Origin: Uruburuella suis
Lineage (GTDB): Bacteria > Pseudomonadota > Gammaproteobacteria > Burkholderiales > Neisseriaceae
Assembly: GCF_004341385.1 (NCBI RefSeq)
Contig: NZ_SLXE01000008.1
Coordinates: forward strand, 69,161-95,168
Length of the DNA: 26,008 bases
Direction of reading: 5' to 3'
This document shows positions 1 through 8,320 of the stretch, one piece after another (position 1 is the first letter of the stretch; each line of letters starts with the position of its first letter). The notes below the pieces were generated by a model that saw only the letters and a program-made list of their open reading frames with translations, searched no databases and was not told the origin of the DNA. A program made the translations under genes and the position numbers.

Positions 1-62
1 TGTTTCGCTGCGGCCTCAGCCTGCTGCGCGGCTGAGGCCGCTACCGGTTTTTGCTCAGACAT
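1..62 (-). CDS. ctrB: CtrB, capsule export inner-membrane protein (5' end only)
   Basis: Only the first 20 codons are inside the window, read leftward from ATG at 62. The N-terminus begins MSEQKPVAA and is rich in Ala, Gln and Glu, like the cytoplasmic tail expected before the first membrane helix of CtrB/KpsE-type polysaccharide co-polymerases. The identification rests mainly on position: it lies directly downstream of ctrA on the same strand, 83 bp away, which is the ctrA-ctrB order of Neisseria capsule loci. The family protein spans the periplasm and links the ABC transporter (CtrC/CtrD) to the outer-membrane channel CtrA. The body of the protein is not visible, so the call is contextual. 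Confidence 0.75.
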   Translation of the reverse strand, partial: MSEQKPVAASAAQQAEAAAK

Positions 63-121
63 TTTCTGCAATCCATTTATGCTATTAAAAAATGATAAGC
101 CGAAAAATGCTTCTTCACACT

Positions 122-133
122 TTCAGACGGCCT
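122..133 (-). repeat. DNA uptake sequence between ctrA and ctrB
   Basis: TTCAGACGGCCT is the exact reverse complement of the AG-type uptake word AGGCCGTCTGAA. It is a single copy with no inverted partner, so it is not a terminator here, which fits cotranscription of ctrA and ctrB. Confidence 0.85.
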
Positions 134-145
134 ATCCAGCAAGTA

Positions 146-1348
146 TCAATTCACAATGCTATCAATATTATTCACACCGGTAAGCACCGGCGAGAACACA
201 AATTGCAAGAATTTCTGCACTTCAGCCAGCGGCGCATTTGACACATACACCACATCTTTATTTTTCACCGGAAAGCGCTGCAACCAAAATAAAGAATTGG
301 CATCGGCAAGATTGATTCGATACACCACCGGGATCTCCGCATCATAAGCATAGCCTTTGGCCAGCCAAGCGCCCTTATCCTGCTGCGGCAAGTCGGCCAA
401 AAGCTCATAGCGGAACACAAACACCCCGCGCGCATCGGAGCGGCGGTCTTGCAGGCCGCCCATGCGCCCCACTGCCTCCGCCAGCGACAAGCCTTTTACC
501 GAGAAGCCCACTTGCTGGGTGCGACCCACCGCCCCCATGGCTGTGAAGCTATAAGGGTTGGTGATAATGGTAACAACGTCGTTTTTACGCAACACAATAT
601 TCTGGTGCGGGCTGGACACCAAATCTTCAAGCGCTACCTGCTTCACCTCATTGCCGCGCGTGAGCTGCACCGTTGTATCCTGCACATTGGCCACCGAGCC
701 ACCCACCGCTGCCACCGCATCCAGCACGCGTTCGCCCGCTGCCGTAAGCGGCAGGCGCACGCTGTTGCCCGCGCGCACCACCGACACATTGGCCGCATTA
801 TTCTGCACCATGCGCACCATCACCTGCGGCTGATTGGCCATTCTTTTCAGACGGCCTTTAATGATTTCCTGAATCTGCCCCGGCGTTTTACCGCTCACTT
901 GCACATCACCCACAAACGGAATCGACACCGTGCCGCGCTCGCTCACCATCTGCTCCGGCAGCTTGGTTAATTGCGCACTGCCCGAGCCGCTAGACGTTAA
1001 CGAACCGCCAAACAACACCGCCGGCGGCGCTTCCCAAATGGTAATATCCAGCACATCCCCTACATTTACCGCGCCCACAGAAGCCCGCCCTTCGCCAAAC
1101 TGGGCAAACGACTGATTGCTTTTGCGCTGATAAAGCTTGCGGGCAACGCCTTCATCCAAATCGATAAGCTCCACCTCAGGCACAGCCACAGTGGCCTGCT
1201 GCTCGCCCAAAGCCACCACTTTATTGCCACTGGGGCCGGATGTGGGCAGGCCGCCACAGGCAGAAAATAAAACAACGACCATTAACCCAGCGGCGACACG
1301 GCCACCCATGGCAAACAAAGCATTTCTGCTTATTTCCGTATTATTCAT
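146..1348 (-). CDS. ctrA: CtrA, outer-membrane capsule polysaccharide export lipoprotein
   Basis: CtrA is the Wza/KpsD-type outer-membrane channel of ABC-dependent capsule export. The chosen start (ATG at 1348) gives 400 residues, close to the roughly 390 of meningococcal CtrA; a TTG start 13 codons upstream is possible but less likely. A hydrophobic signal segment ends in the lipobox LFSAC with the lipidated Cys at residue 31. The polysaccharide export domain follows (VNVGDVLDITIWEAP, then RGTVSIPFVGDVQVSG and the KTPGQIQEIIKGRL helix), then SLBB-like domains (LDAVAAVGGS, LSLAEAVGRMGGL). The C-terminus, with KDVVYVSNAPLAEVQKFLQF, matches the transmembrane alpha-helix end of this family. A DNA uptake sequence is embedded in the gene at 846-857. 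It is the first gene of the leftward ctrABCD operon, divergent from the synthesis cassette. Confidence 0.93.
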   Translation of the reverse strand: MNNTEISRNALFAMGGRVAAGLMVVVLFSACGGLPTSGPSGNKVVALGEQQATVAVPEVELIDLDEGVARKLYQRKSNQSFAQFGEGRASVGAVNVGDVLDITIWEAPPAVLFGGSLTSSGSGSAQLTKLPEQMVSERGTVSIPFVGDVQVSGKTPGQIQEIIKGRLKRMANQPQVMVRMVQNNAANVSVVRAGNSVRLPLTAAGERVLDAVAAVGGSVANVQDTTVQLTRGNEVKQVALEDLVSSPHQNIVLRKNDVVTIITNPYSFTAMGAVGRTQQVGFSVKGLSLAEAVGRMGGLQDRRSDARGVFVFRYELLADLPQQDKGAWLAKGYAYDAEIPVVYRINLADANSLFWLQRFPVKNKDVVYVSNAPLAEVQKFLQFVFSPVLTGVNNIDSIVN

Positions 1349-1743
1349 ATGACTCGATGTATAAAATAAAACACACTTAAAAACCAATATAACTGTTTAT
1401 CGACAAGGCATTATCTTTACCGATACAGCTTAATTCCGCACCGCCTGCCGAAGAAATATACTATCAGCATCGCAAATGATTTGCCGGTTATTGTAATCTA
1501 ATTTGCAATTTAACTCTAATTTCATTACTTCACCAACACAGTTTCACTTATGAATTCAGCGGTCGTTTGAAGTCAATCAAATAAAGTGAAGTAATTATAA
1601 ACTATCTAGCTATTCTTGCCTGTAAGGACTTATCATACACAAAGTATGATGCTAAAATATGCAACAATTACTTTCGGCACAAACCTTTCCAGCGCAAAAC
1701 AATCTTTTTCAAAACTCAAAACCAACACAAGGCTTTAAACACC
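1349..1743. promoter_or_regulatory. divergent promoter region between ctrA and the capsule synthesis operon
   Basis: This is nearly 400 bp of AT-rich DNA with no convincing gene. It must carry the promoters for the leftward ctr operon and the rightward synthesis operon, as the equivalent spacer does in meningococcus. I could place a rightward promoter candidate (1630-1658) but no equally good leftward one. Short frames here lack a ribosome-binding site and resemblance to known proteins. Confidence 0.6.
1630..1658 (+). promoter_or_regulatory. candidate promoter and overlapping palindrome for the synthesis operon
   Basis: A -35-like TTATCA (1630-1635) and a -10-like TAAAAT (1653-1658) are separated by 17 bp. 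A perfect 7-bp inverted repeat, ATCATAC-N5-GTATGAT (1632-1650), overlaps the -35 element and fills most of the spacer, the position expected of a repressor operator. About 85 bp of leader would precede the first gene. The promoter match is moderate and the operator role is inferred from geometry alone. Confidence 0.4.
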
Positions 1744-3465
1744 GTGGCAAAAATTCTTATTGTGGGGCACCCCAACTCCGGCTATCAAACCATAGAGCAC
1801 CTGCTCCACGCAAGCGGCATGGAACAAGCTTTGCCCTCTAAAAGAGAGCGAATGTCTCCTCTTGAAATTGACGCCGCCCTATTAAAAGCCCATCAAGAAG
1901 CTCCCGGCGCAAAAGCCTTATTGCTCGGCGATAAAATTGCCAACCGTCAGCTGCCTGTGGGTACGGTTTGGCATGGATTGGCCATGGATTTGTTTTTAGG
2001 CAACATCGATCAAAGCTTATGGGGATGGGCCGACTCAAAAGCCATTTCCTTGCTTAACTACTGGCGGGACATGGATGATTCCATGCATTTTGCACTGATA
2101 TACGATCGCCCCCACAGCATTTTACTCAACAGCCAAGAAGCAAGCGATAGCAACTCAATCGAGCAAAAGCTGCAAGAATGGATCAGCTATAACGAATCAT
2201 TGCTGCATTTTTATTTACGCAACCAAGATCGCTGCCTATTGATGCACAGCCAACAAGCAAAATCATCTGTCGGCAGCTATGTACAGCAAATACAGCTGCA
2301 TATTGAAGCCCCTTGGCGCGACCTTCCAAACCACGAACCAACGGCCGACGCATCCAAAGAGCAAGCAACCATCAAGCTTAATCATGACATTGATTCGTCA
2401 TTCGAGCATATCCTGCCGAGCCTACACAACGAACAAAACCACTTAGCCGGCTTTTTGGCAGATTTCATCATCAACACCAATCAAGAAGCTATCCAGCTAT
2501 ATGAAGAGTTGCAAGCCGTTGCCAACCTGCCATTACATGCCGCCAGCCATACGCAAGCCGATTATCATGCCGCATCAATGGCATGGCAGGCCATGATGCA
2601 ACAACACCAACAACTAAAAAAACAAGAAAATGATTTAAAAGAATATTCAAACGAAAATGAATTGCTATTGCAACAATTACACCTCACTCAAGAAGAATTC
2701 GAACGGGCTCATTTAAACCATAAACAAACTGAAGCCCAGCTAAATTCCACCTTACAGGACAAAAACAAGTTAGCAACAGAATATCAACAAAAAACAACCG
2801 AAACGCACCAAAAAATCAACCGGCTCGAACAAGAAAAACAGCAACTGTTGAAAAAATCCGATGAGCTGAATCAAGCCCAAAAGGCAGACGGCGAAGCCAT
2901 TAAAAAATTAGAAACGGCCAAATTAAATCTGGAAAAAGAAAAAACTGATCTTGAAAAAATCAAAGCAACTTTAGCAAGCGAAAAAACCAAGCTGGAAAAA
3001 GAAAAAAACCGCCTTGAACAAGATAACAAAGCAAGCCAGAGCGAGCAAGAAAAAGACAACCAATTATTGCTTGAGCAGCTGCACCATGTGCAGGAAGAGC
3101 TGGAGCGGCTGTTTCTAGAAAATAAACGCCTCACCGCACGCCCAGAATATTATGGTGCAGCCGAGCGCGTGCGCAATCAATTGGATTACCGCTTGGGTGC
3201 CACCATGATTCAAAATGGTAAAAGCCTCGGCGGCTGGATCAGCATGCCGGCTGCCTTGATAAAAGAAAGCAGAAAGCCCCAACAAAACACAGCAGATCTG
3301 CCGCCGGTAAGCCTATACCACGATGCAAGCGAAGCAGAAAAAATGCACAAGCATTTATCCTACCAACTTGGGCAAACCCTGCTGAAGCACAGCCGTAATC
3401 CCTTGCGCTGGTTTACCCTGCCATGGGCCATAAACAAAACCGTGAAAGAATTCAGAAAAAAATAA
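1744..3465 (+). CDS. sulfotransferase-like N-domain with long coiled coil and duplicated C-terminal motif, capsule region A
   Basis: This 573-residue protein starts at GTG, with AAGG 11 bp upstream. Residues 1-190 resemble the PAPS sulfotransferase fold: a loop after the first strand (KILIVGHPNSG) at the place of the PxSGT loop, a helix (TIEHLLHASGM), a middle segment ending IYDRPHS that resembles the 3'-phosphate-binding RxP strand, and WISYNESLLHFYLRNQDRCLLM, typical of bacterial sulfotransferase-like proteins. The loop is degenerate (NSGYQ), so catalysis is doubtful. Residues about 283-465 are strongly heptad-like coiled coil holding two copies of an LLLxQLHxxQEExER motif (from 305 and from 439). 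The C-terminus carries a duplicated module, QLDYRLGATMIQ...ISMPAALIKE and HLSYQLGQTLLK...FTLPWAINK, related to tails seen on capsule and LPS glycosyltransferases. It is first in the synthesis operon. The function is unknown; chain modification, scaffolding or length control are possible. Confidence 0.6.
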   Translation: MAKILIVGHPNSGYQTIEHLLHASGMEQALPSKRERMSPLEIDAALLKAHQEAPGAKALLLGDKIANRQLPVGTVWHGLAMDLFLGNIDQSLWGWADSKAISLLNYWRDMDDSMHFALIYDRPHSILLNSQEASDSNSIEQKLQEWISYNESLLHFYLRNQDRCLLMHSQQAKSSVGSYVQQIQLHIEAPWRDLPNHEPTADASKEQATIKLNHDIDSSFEHILPSLHNEQNHLAGFLADFIINTNQEAIQLYEELQAVANLPLHAASHTQADYHAASMAWQAMMQQHQQLKKQENDLKEYSNENELLLQQLHLTQEEFERAHLNHKQTEAQLNSTLQDKNKLATEYQQKTTETHQKINRLEQEKQQLLKKSDELNQAQKADGEAIKKLETAKLNLEKEKTDLEKIKATLASEKTKLEKEKNRLEQDNKASQSEQEKDNQLLLEQLHHVQEELERLFLENKRLTARPEYYGAAERVRNQLDYRLGATMIQNGKSLGGWISMPAALIKESRKPQQNTADLPPVSLYHDASEAEKMHKHLSYQLGQTLLKHSRNPLRWFTLPWAINKTVKEFRKK

Positions 3466-3471
3466 CACCAC

Positions 3472-3511
3472 TTTCAGACGGCCATACAGGTAAACAGCAG
3501 GCCGTCTGAAA
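3472..3511. repeat. inverted uptake-sequence pair between the first two cassette genes
   Basis: TTTCAGACGGCC (3472-3483) and GGCCGTCTGAAA (3500-3511) form a 12-bp perfect stem around a 16-nt loop. No T-run follows, so it would be a weak terminator or attenuator at most; the genes on both sides appear to belong to one operon. Confidence 0.7.
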
Positions 3512-3537
3512 CACCATCACAATGAAAGAGCAACCCA

Positions 3538-5343
3538 ATGCACAGCTACCCTGAATTAACACAATGGCTAGCACACTTATCCCTTTTACTCCCCAGCAAG
3601 CAAGCCTTGCTTATCGGCGCTGGCCGAGGAGATGGCGAATGGGTTGAATGGTTGAAGCAACAGCCCGCGATGCAAACCACATTAATTGAAGCAGACACAG
3701 AAGCCTATCCCGCCCTGCTCAAAGCCGCCGAAAACCAAACCAATTGGCATGCTTATCACGATCTTATTGCAGAGAGCACAGGCGATACCACTTTTTTCAC
3801 TGCCAGCTTGAGCAGTGAAAGCGGCTTATTGCAGCCGAATAAGCTGGCCGGCATTTGGCCGAATATTGAAACCGTGCAGCAACAAACCCGTGCCGCCTTA
3901 TCATTGGAAGATTTCACATATCAAAATGCCCTGCACCCAGATTGGCTGTTTATCAACTGCTTCGCGGCCCAATCACTGCTGCAGAAAGCAGAAAGCGTTT
4001 TACAGCATGTGAATATTATCATTGCCAGAGCCAGCCACGACATTGACAGCCTGCCGGAAGCCGATTTAGCCAACCTAACACAGCAACTGACGCAGCATGC
4101 CTTTACCCTCATCGCAACAGAGCCCGGCCGCCACAACCATATCGTATATGCCTTGTTCGTCAAAAATCATGCAGCGTGCTATGCAGATTTAGTCCAAGCC
4201 CATAAACAGCAAAAACACAAAAGCAAGCAAAAACACAAACAAACCAAACAACACAACACCAAGCTAACCAAACAACTGCAACAGGCTCAGCAGCAATTGC
4301 AAGAAGCTGATGAAAAAAACCAAAAGCAACAAGCCAACGAAGCCAAGCTTATCCGGCAAATCGCCCAATTGCAGCAAACTTTAGATGCAAAAGAAAGCTG
4401 CCTGCAAAAAGAGCAAGAGCACAGCCTGCTCCACAAAAAAAAGCTCGACAAGCTGGATGCTCTGCTTGAGCAGAGCGCACATATTGCTGCCGCGATGGAA
4501 AGCCAAAACCAAGAATTAGCCAAACAACAACAGCAATGGCTGCAACATATCGAGAAAACTGCATCAAACAGGCCGTCTGAAGCAATCAATCCGGCTTACA
4601 GCCAAAAAATTGATCATGCCGAAAAAAACCTGCGCCAAACCATACAGCAAAGCACCGGTAATGCAGTGGCTCAATTGGAAGCCTATATTGCCATACACAA
4701 CTATTTCAATACCGGCAGCCTGCTTTCCGGATTTCACGGCTGGCCTATCAGCCCCGATATCGGCCTGTTTATCATCAACCAAATGCGTCGTAAGCAATAT
4801 GATTTAATAATCGAATTCGGCAGCGGCACTTCCACCCTGCTGTTTGCCAAACTTGCCGCCGCACAGCATCATGAAAAGCTGATGAGCGATTTGCTGCCGC
4901 AAAAAATTGTGTCATTCGATCATCATGCAGATTACTACCGCCAAACCCAGGAGCTGTTGAAGATAAACCAAATGGGGAAATATGTTGATTTGGTGCACGC
5001 CCCGCTGATTGAGTGGCAAGAAAACAAACAAACCTTTTTATACTATGACTGCGAAGCCAAATTGCAGCAGCTTGCTCAAACGCTAAACGGCAAACAAGCC
5101 AAAATATTGGTGTTGGTAGATGGCCCGCCCGGCAACACCTGCAAAAACGCCCGCTATCCGGCTGTGCCATTGTTATTTAAACATTTGGCAGCGCATCAGA
5201 TTGATATTATTTTAGATGATGCCGCAAGGCCGGAAGAAAAAGAAATAATAGAGCAATGGCATCTCTTGCTAGATATAGAAAAAGAAGTTTATCAAAAAAC
5301 TATCCACAGCGAAAAAGGTATTTCTTTTTTCAATCTATCATAA
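3538..5343 (+). CDS. two methyltransferase-like domains joined by a coiled coil, capsule region A
   Basis: This 601-residue protein starts at ATG, with GAG 7 bp upstream. Residues 1-210 look like a Rossmann, FkbM-type methyltransferase: LLIGAGRGDGEW (24-35) as motif I, LIEAD (49-53) as the acidic end of strand 2, and LHPDWLFINCF near strand 4. Residues about 217-340 form a Gln/Lys-rich coiled coil, starting with a very basic stretch rich in His, Lys and Gln. Residues about 395-600 are a second class I SAM domain: LIIEFGSGTSTLLFA (423-437), VSFDHH (458-463) and VLVDGPPGN (525-533) followed by ARYPAVPLL. A DNA uptake sequence in the linker encodes NRPSEA. The second domain keeps better motifs than the first. 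Probable role: methylation of the capsule polymer, perhaps at the chain end. The acceptor is unknown. Confidence 0.65.
   Translation: MHSYPELTQWLAHLSLLLPSKQALLIGAGRGDGEWVEWLKQQPAMQTTLIEADTEAYPALLKAAENQTNWHAYHDLIAESTGDTTFFTASLSSESGLLQPNKLAGIWPNIETVQQQTRAALSLEDFTYQNALHPDWLFINCFAAQSLLQKAESVLQHVNIIIARASHDIDSLPEADLANLTQQLTQHAFTLIATEPGRHNHIVYALFVKNHAACYADLVQAHKQQKHKSKQKHKQTKQHNTKLTKQLQQAQQQLQEADEKNQKQQANEAKLIRQIAQLQQTLDAKESCLQKEQEHSLLHKKKLDKLDALLEQSAHIAAAMESQNQELAKQQQQWLQHIEKTASNRPSEAINPAYSQKIDHAEKNLRQTIQQSTGNAVAQLEAYIAIHNYFNTGSLLSGFHGWPISPDIGLFIINQMRRKQYDLIIEFGSGTSTLLFAKLAAAQHHEKLMSDLLPQKIVSFDHHADYYRQTQELLKINQMGKYVDLVHAPLIEWQENKQTFLYYDCEAKLQQLAQTLNGKQAKILVLVDGPPGNTCKNARYPAVPLLFKHLAAHQIDIILDDAARPEEKEIIEQWHLLLDIEKEVYQKTIHSEKGISFFNLS
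4570..4581 (+). repeat. intragenic DNA uptake sequence in a domain linker
   Basis: A perfect AGGCCGTCTGAA lies in the reading frame between the coiled coil and the second methyltransferase domain, a tolerant position. Its presence suggests the gene has been resident in, and exchanged among, Neisseria by transformation. Confidence 0.85.
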
Positions 5344-5368
5344 TAAATAATAAAGGATTTTTACTCAT

Positions 5369-7564
5369 ATGAATCATTTAATGAAAGCGACTCTTTTCTA
5401 CAAAGAGGGAAATTATGCCGATGCGCTTAAACATTATGAACTAGCTGCAGATATTTATGGCAGACATATAGTTGAAGCAAATATTTTACTTTGTAAGAAA
5501 AAATTAAACCTTCCACATATTTCCTCATTGCAAGATATTCAAAACCAAAAACAAATAAATAAAGATTTTTTTGATGGTTATTTTGATTGCATATATCTAG
5601 TTAACCTGAAAAAAGAAGTAAATCGTCGAATTACTGCTTCGTTTCACCTTAAAAACAATAACATTAACTATACATTATTTGAAGCAGTAAATGGCTATAC
5701 AGCCGAAGGTATTAAATTTTTTGATGAATATCAAAAAAATCTAGGTAAGCTTAATAGATATACTGAATTTAATGAATTAGAAATTAAAAGAGGGAAGCGT
5801 TTTATTGAGTCGGCCGGTGCAATTGGATATATAAATACTTACCTGAAAATTCTACAAAACGCGAAAGCACAAGGCTATAAAAGAATACTGATCTTAGAAG
5901 ATGACATTCTACTGCATCCAAATTTTATGAGTAAGTTTCACCAATTTATATCGGCTATTAAAGAAAATTGGAAAATTATACAACTTGGAGCCTCGCAATA
6001 TAATTGGGACAGCGTAGATAATGAAAGTTCGCTAAAAAAAGGCTTCTATTTACCTCGTCGTCTAGATACCTGTGGCTCATTTGCGATTGGTATAGATTCT
6101 AGTGTCTACGATGAGTTGATTGAAGCCGAGTCAGCCTACGATGGCCCTTTTGATCATTTGCCGATGGGTGAAATATACGAAAATCACTTAGAAGAATGTT
6201 TCGTTTGCTATCCAAATATTATCATTCCGGACGTGGGCACAAGCTCAATCCGTGGAGGAAGGTGTCAAATAGCACATAGCAAAAAAATGCGATGGCCCCT
6301 AGAAGAGTTCCCCTATCCTCTTCCTAAACCAGTAATATCGATATTAATCAGCTCTAAACAAAATTTAAAATACTTCGCATCATTCACTTCAAGAAATGAC
6401 GCTCAAAGTTTGTTTACTATCAAATTTTTCTATTATAGCGAAGATGGTCTACGGCCACTTCACAATAAAGAGATTCTAGAAAACCAAGTAAACAACCTTA
6501 CAAACATACCCAATCATATAGAAATAGGTAGCACAGACTTTGCAATCCAACTAGATTCTGACTATATATTGACAGAAAATGATTTAATTAAATATGTAGA
6601 TAATAAATTAAATGGAAATAATATCGAAATAGAAGGATTCAATGAAGTTACGATTACCAATTCCAAACAAATTAAAGGCCGCGTATCTGTAATCATACCC
6701 ACATATAAACGCCCTAAAAACTTAGAAAATGCTTTACTCTCGGTATTGACTCAAGATTATACTGACAAAGAAATTATCATTATCAGTGACAATGGAAAAG
6801 ATTCCGAATTCAATTTGATTACAGAAGACATAATAAACAAAATAAAAGAATCGCATCCAAATGAAATTATTCGCTATATTTCACACTCTGCCAACCGAAA
6901 TGGTGCGGCTGCGCGTAATACCGGCCTATTGAATTGCACGGGTGAATATATAACTTTTTTAGATGATGATGATATTTATCTGCCTGATAGATTATCAAAA
7001 TCGATAAACAAGCTTAAAAACACCCAACAAAAAATTGGCGCTGTATATTGTGGTTTTTTAGGCTGGAACTCTCCGGAAGATGATAAGAATAGATATCAAA
7101 AAGGCAATTTGTCTAAAGAGCTATTATTACTCGAATATAAAAAACACTATCTGCATACAAATACAGCAACATATAAATATGAGGCACTGATGGCGCTTAA
7201 TGGTTTCGATGAAAGCTATCGCAGGCACCAAGATATTGAACTTAATCTTCGTTTTTTTGAACAATATGAAATTGAAACAGTACAATTTTCTGGTGTAAGA
7301 TTAAACCCAGAACCATCTGATGTAAGTAATAAAATATTTAATATTGATATTTTAAATTTAAAAAATAAATTCTTATCTGAATTTGATTATGTGATAAAGC
7401 AATATGATGAAAGTACTCAAAAGAAAATTTTTGAACTTCATTGGAATGAAGTTTTTAGATATATTCACGACAAAAAAATGTTTATGGAATATTTAAATAA
7501 TTGTTACTCGATTGGTAATGTTCAAATTTTACTGAAATTAATTAAAAGCAAGGATGATAAATGA
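5369..7564 (+). CDS. bifunctional glycosyltransferase, GT25-like plus GT2, probable capsule polymerase
   Basis: This 731-residue protein is the likely capsule polymerase. Residues 1-45 are a TPR-like lead (ALKHYELAADIYGRHIVEANI) that I recall also at the N-terminus of Pasteurella hyaluronan and chondroitin synthases. Residues about 72-300 resemble GT25 (LPS galactosyltransferase type): CIYLVNLKKEVNRR, AGAIGYINTYLKIL, and LEDDILLHP (176-184) with acidic metal-binding residues. Residues about 320-430 are unassigned. Residues 438-680 are GT2: RVSVIIPTYKRP, ISDNGKD, AARNTGL, then FLDDDDIYLPD (530-540) as the DxD region and RRHQDIELNLRF. An AAAGGA lies 11 bp before ATG. It is clearly AT-rich relative to its neighbours, so probably acquired. 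Its stop overlaps the next start as ATGA. Two transferases in one chain, beside ugd, suggest an alternating repeat containing a uronic acid; the sugars cannot be read from sequence. Confidence 0.8.
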   Translation: MNHLMKATLFYKEGNYADALKHYELAADIYGRHIVEANILLCKKKLNLPHISSLQDIQNQKQINKDFFDGYFDCIYLVNLKKEVNRRITASFHLKNNNINYTLFEAVNGYTAEGIKFFDEYQKNLGKLNRYTEFNELEIKRGKRFIESAGAIGYINTYLKILQNAKAQGYKRILILEDDILLHPNFMSKFHQFISAIKENWKIIQLGASQYNWDSVDNESSLKKGFYLPRRLDTCGSFAIGIDSSVYDELIEAESAYDGPFDHLPMGEIYENHLEECFVCYPNIIIPDVGTSSIRGGRCQIAHSKKMRWPLEEFPYPLPKPVISILISSKQNLKYFASFTSRNDAQSLFTIKFFYYSEDGLRPLHNKEILENQVNNLTNIPNHIEIGSTDFAIQLDSDYILTENDLIKYVDNKLNGNNIEIEGFNEVTITNSKQIKGRVSVIIPTYKRPKNLENALLSVLTQDYTDKEIIIISDNGKDSEFNLITEDIINKIKESHPNEIIRYISHSANRNGAAARNTGLLNCTGEYITFLDDDDIYLPDRLSKSINKLKNTQQKIGAVYCGFLGWNSPEDDKNRYQKGNLSKELLLLEYKKHYLHTNTATYKYEALMALNGFDESYRRHQDIELNLRFFEQYEIETVQFSGVRLNPEPSDVSNKIFNIDILNLKNKFLSEFDYVIKQYDESTQKKIFELHWNEVFRYIHDKKMFMEYLNNCYSIGNVQILLKLIKSKDDK

Positions 7565-8316
7565 AAATTTTTCCAATAGGAACTTCAAGGTTGCATGAGC
7601 CTTTAACACTTATTGACGAAACTTTAGTAGAGTTTCCTAGGATGGGATACTTTCATTCAACTTCTCAAATCTTAGACTGTCTGAAAATTATTACAGGAGA
7701 TATTACTCTTACTGCAGAACAAGCTAAGTTGTTTTTTAGAAAAGATCAAGTTGAATGCAATAAATTTGATTTAGATTTATGGACAGATAATTTTTGTGCT
7801 TCAGTTGATCGAATTAGACAGCAATTTGAAAATGCAGATACTCTTTTTATTGAAATATCAGCGCATCGCTCTTACAAACTGAATAATTTACATATTCAAG
7901 GGAATCCAAATTATTATCAAGATGTTAGTTATGCTGATATATGGAAAGATGGTTATTATCAAAAATATATGCCTGCGTTAAATGTCTTGGATTATGAGGA
8001 TACTGACCTTCTAATTGATAATCTAATATCCATAGATGAGATTTTATTAGAAAATGAAAAAAAAGCTATAATTTTTGGTCACCTAGTCAATAGTAGTAAT
8101 CCTAATAAATTACGTTTGAAAACTAATACTAGTTTGCAACAAGCTCTAAAACAAATTAATACAACGACATTGATATGGTATGACCAAACACATCTCGTAG
8201 ATCAGTTTGGTTTTAGAGTCCTAGACAATGGTACAGTTGATATCCATCATCTACCATGGGATGGCTTATATATCTTTATTGATGAACTTATTGAGTTAGC
8301 AAATTTCAAAGACTGA
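7561..8316 (+). CDS. unrecognised capsule-cassette protein, possibly SGNH-hydrolase-like
   Basis: I do not recognise this 251-residue protein. It is AT-rich like the preceding gene, overlaps it by 4 bp (ATGA, implying translational coupling) and ends 4 bp before ugd, so it belongs to the cassette operon. No signal peptide or membrane helix is visible, so it is probably cytoplasmic. Faint SGNH/GDSL-like signs are a first strand ending in small residues and Ser (IFPIGTSRLHEP, Ser9), a mid-protein strand TLFIEISAHRSY, a strand AIIFGHLVN, and a C-terminal DIHH (Asp227, His230) with the spacing of the DxxH catalytic pair. If that reading is right it could be an O-acetyl transferase or esterase acting on the capsule. 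This is weak, and a purely structural or unrelated role is equally possible. Confidence 0.45.
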   Translation: MKIFPIGTSRLHEPLTLIDETLVEFPRMGYFHSTSQILDCLKIITGDITLTAEQAKLFFRKDQVECNKFDLDLWTDNFCASVDRIRQQFENADTLFIEISAHRSYKLNNLHIQGNPNYYQDVSYADIWKDGYYQKYMPALNVLDYEDTDLLIDNLISIDEILLENEKKAIIFGHLVNSSNPNKLRLKTNTSLQQALKQINTTTLIWYDQTHLVDQFGFRVLDNGTVDIHHLPWDGLYIFIDELIELANFKD

Positions 8317-8320
8317 TAAA

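Noticed and set aside
449..970. Plus-strand frame inside ctrA (173 codons, His-rich)
   Set aside because: The translation is rich in His, Arg and Ala without structure and is antisense to well-conserved ctrA motifs.
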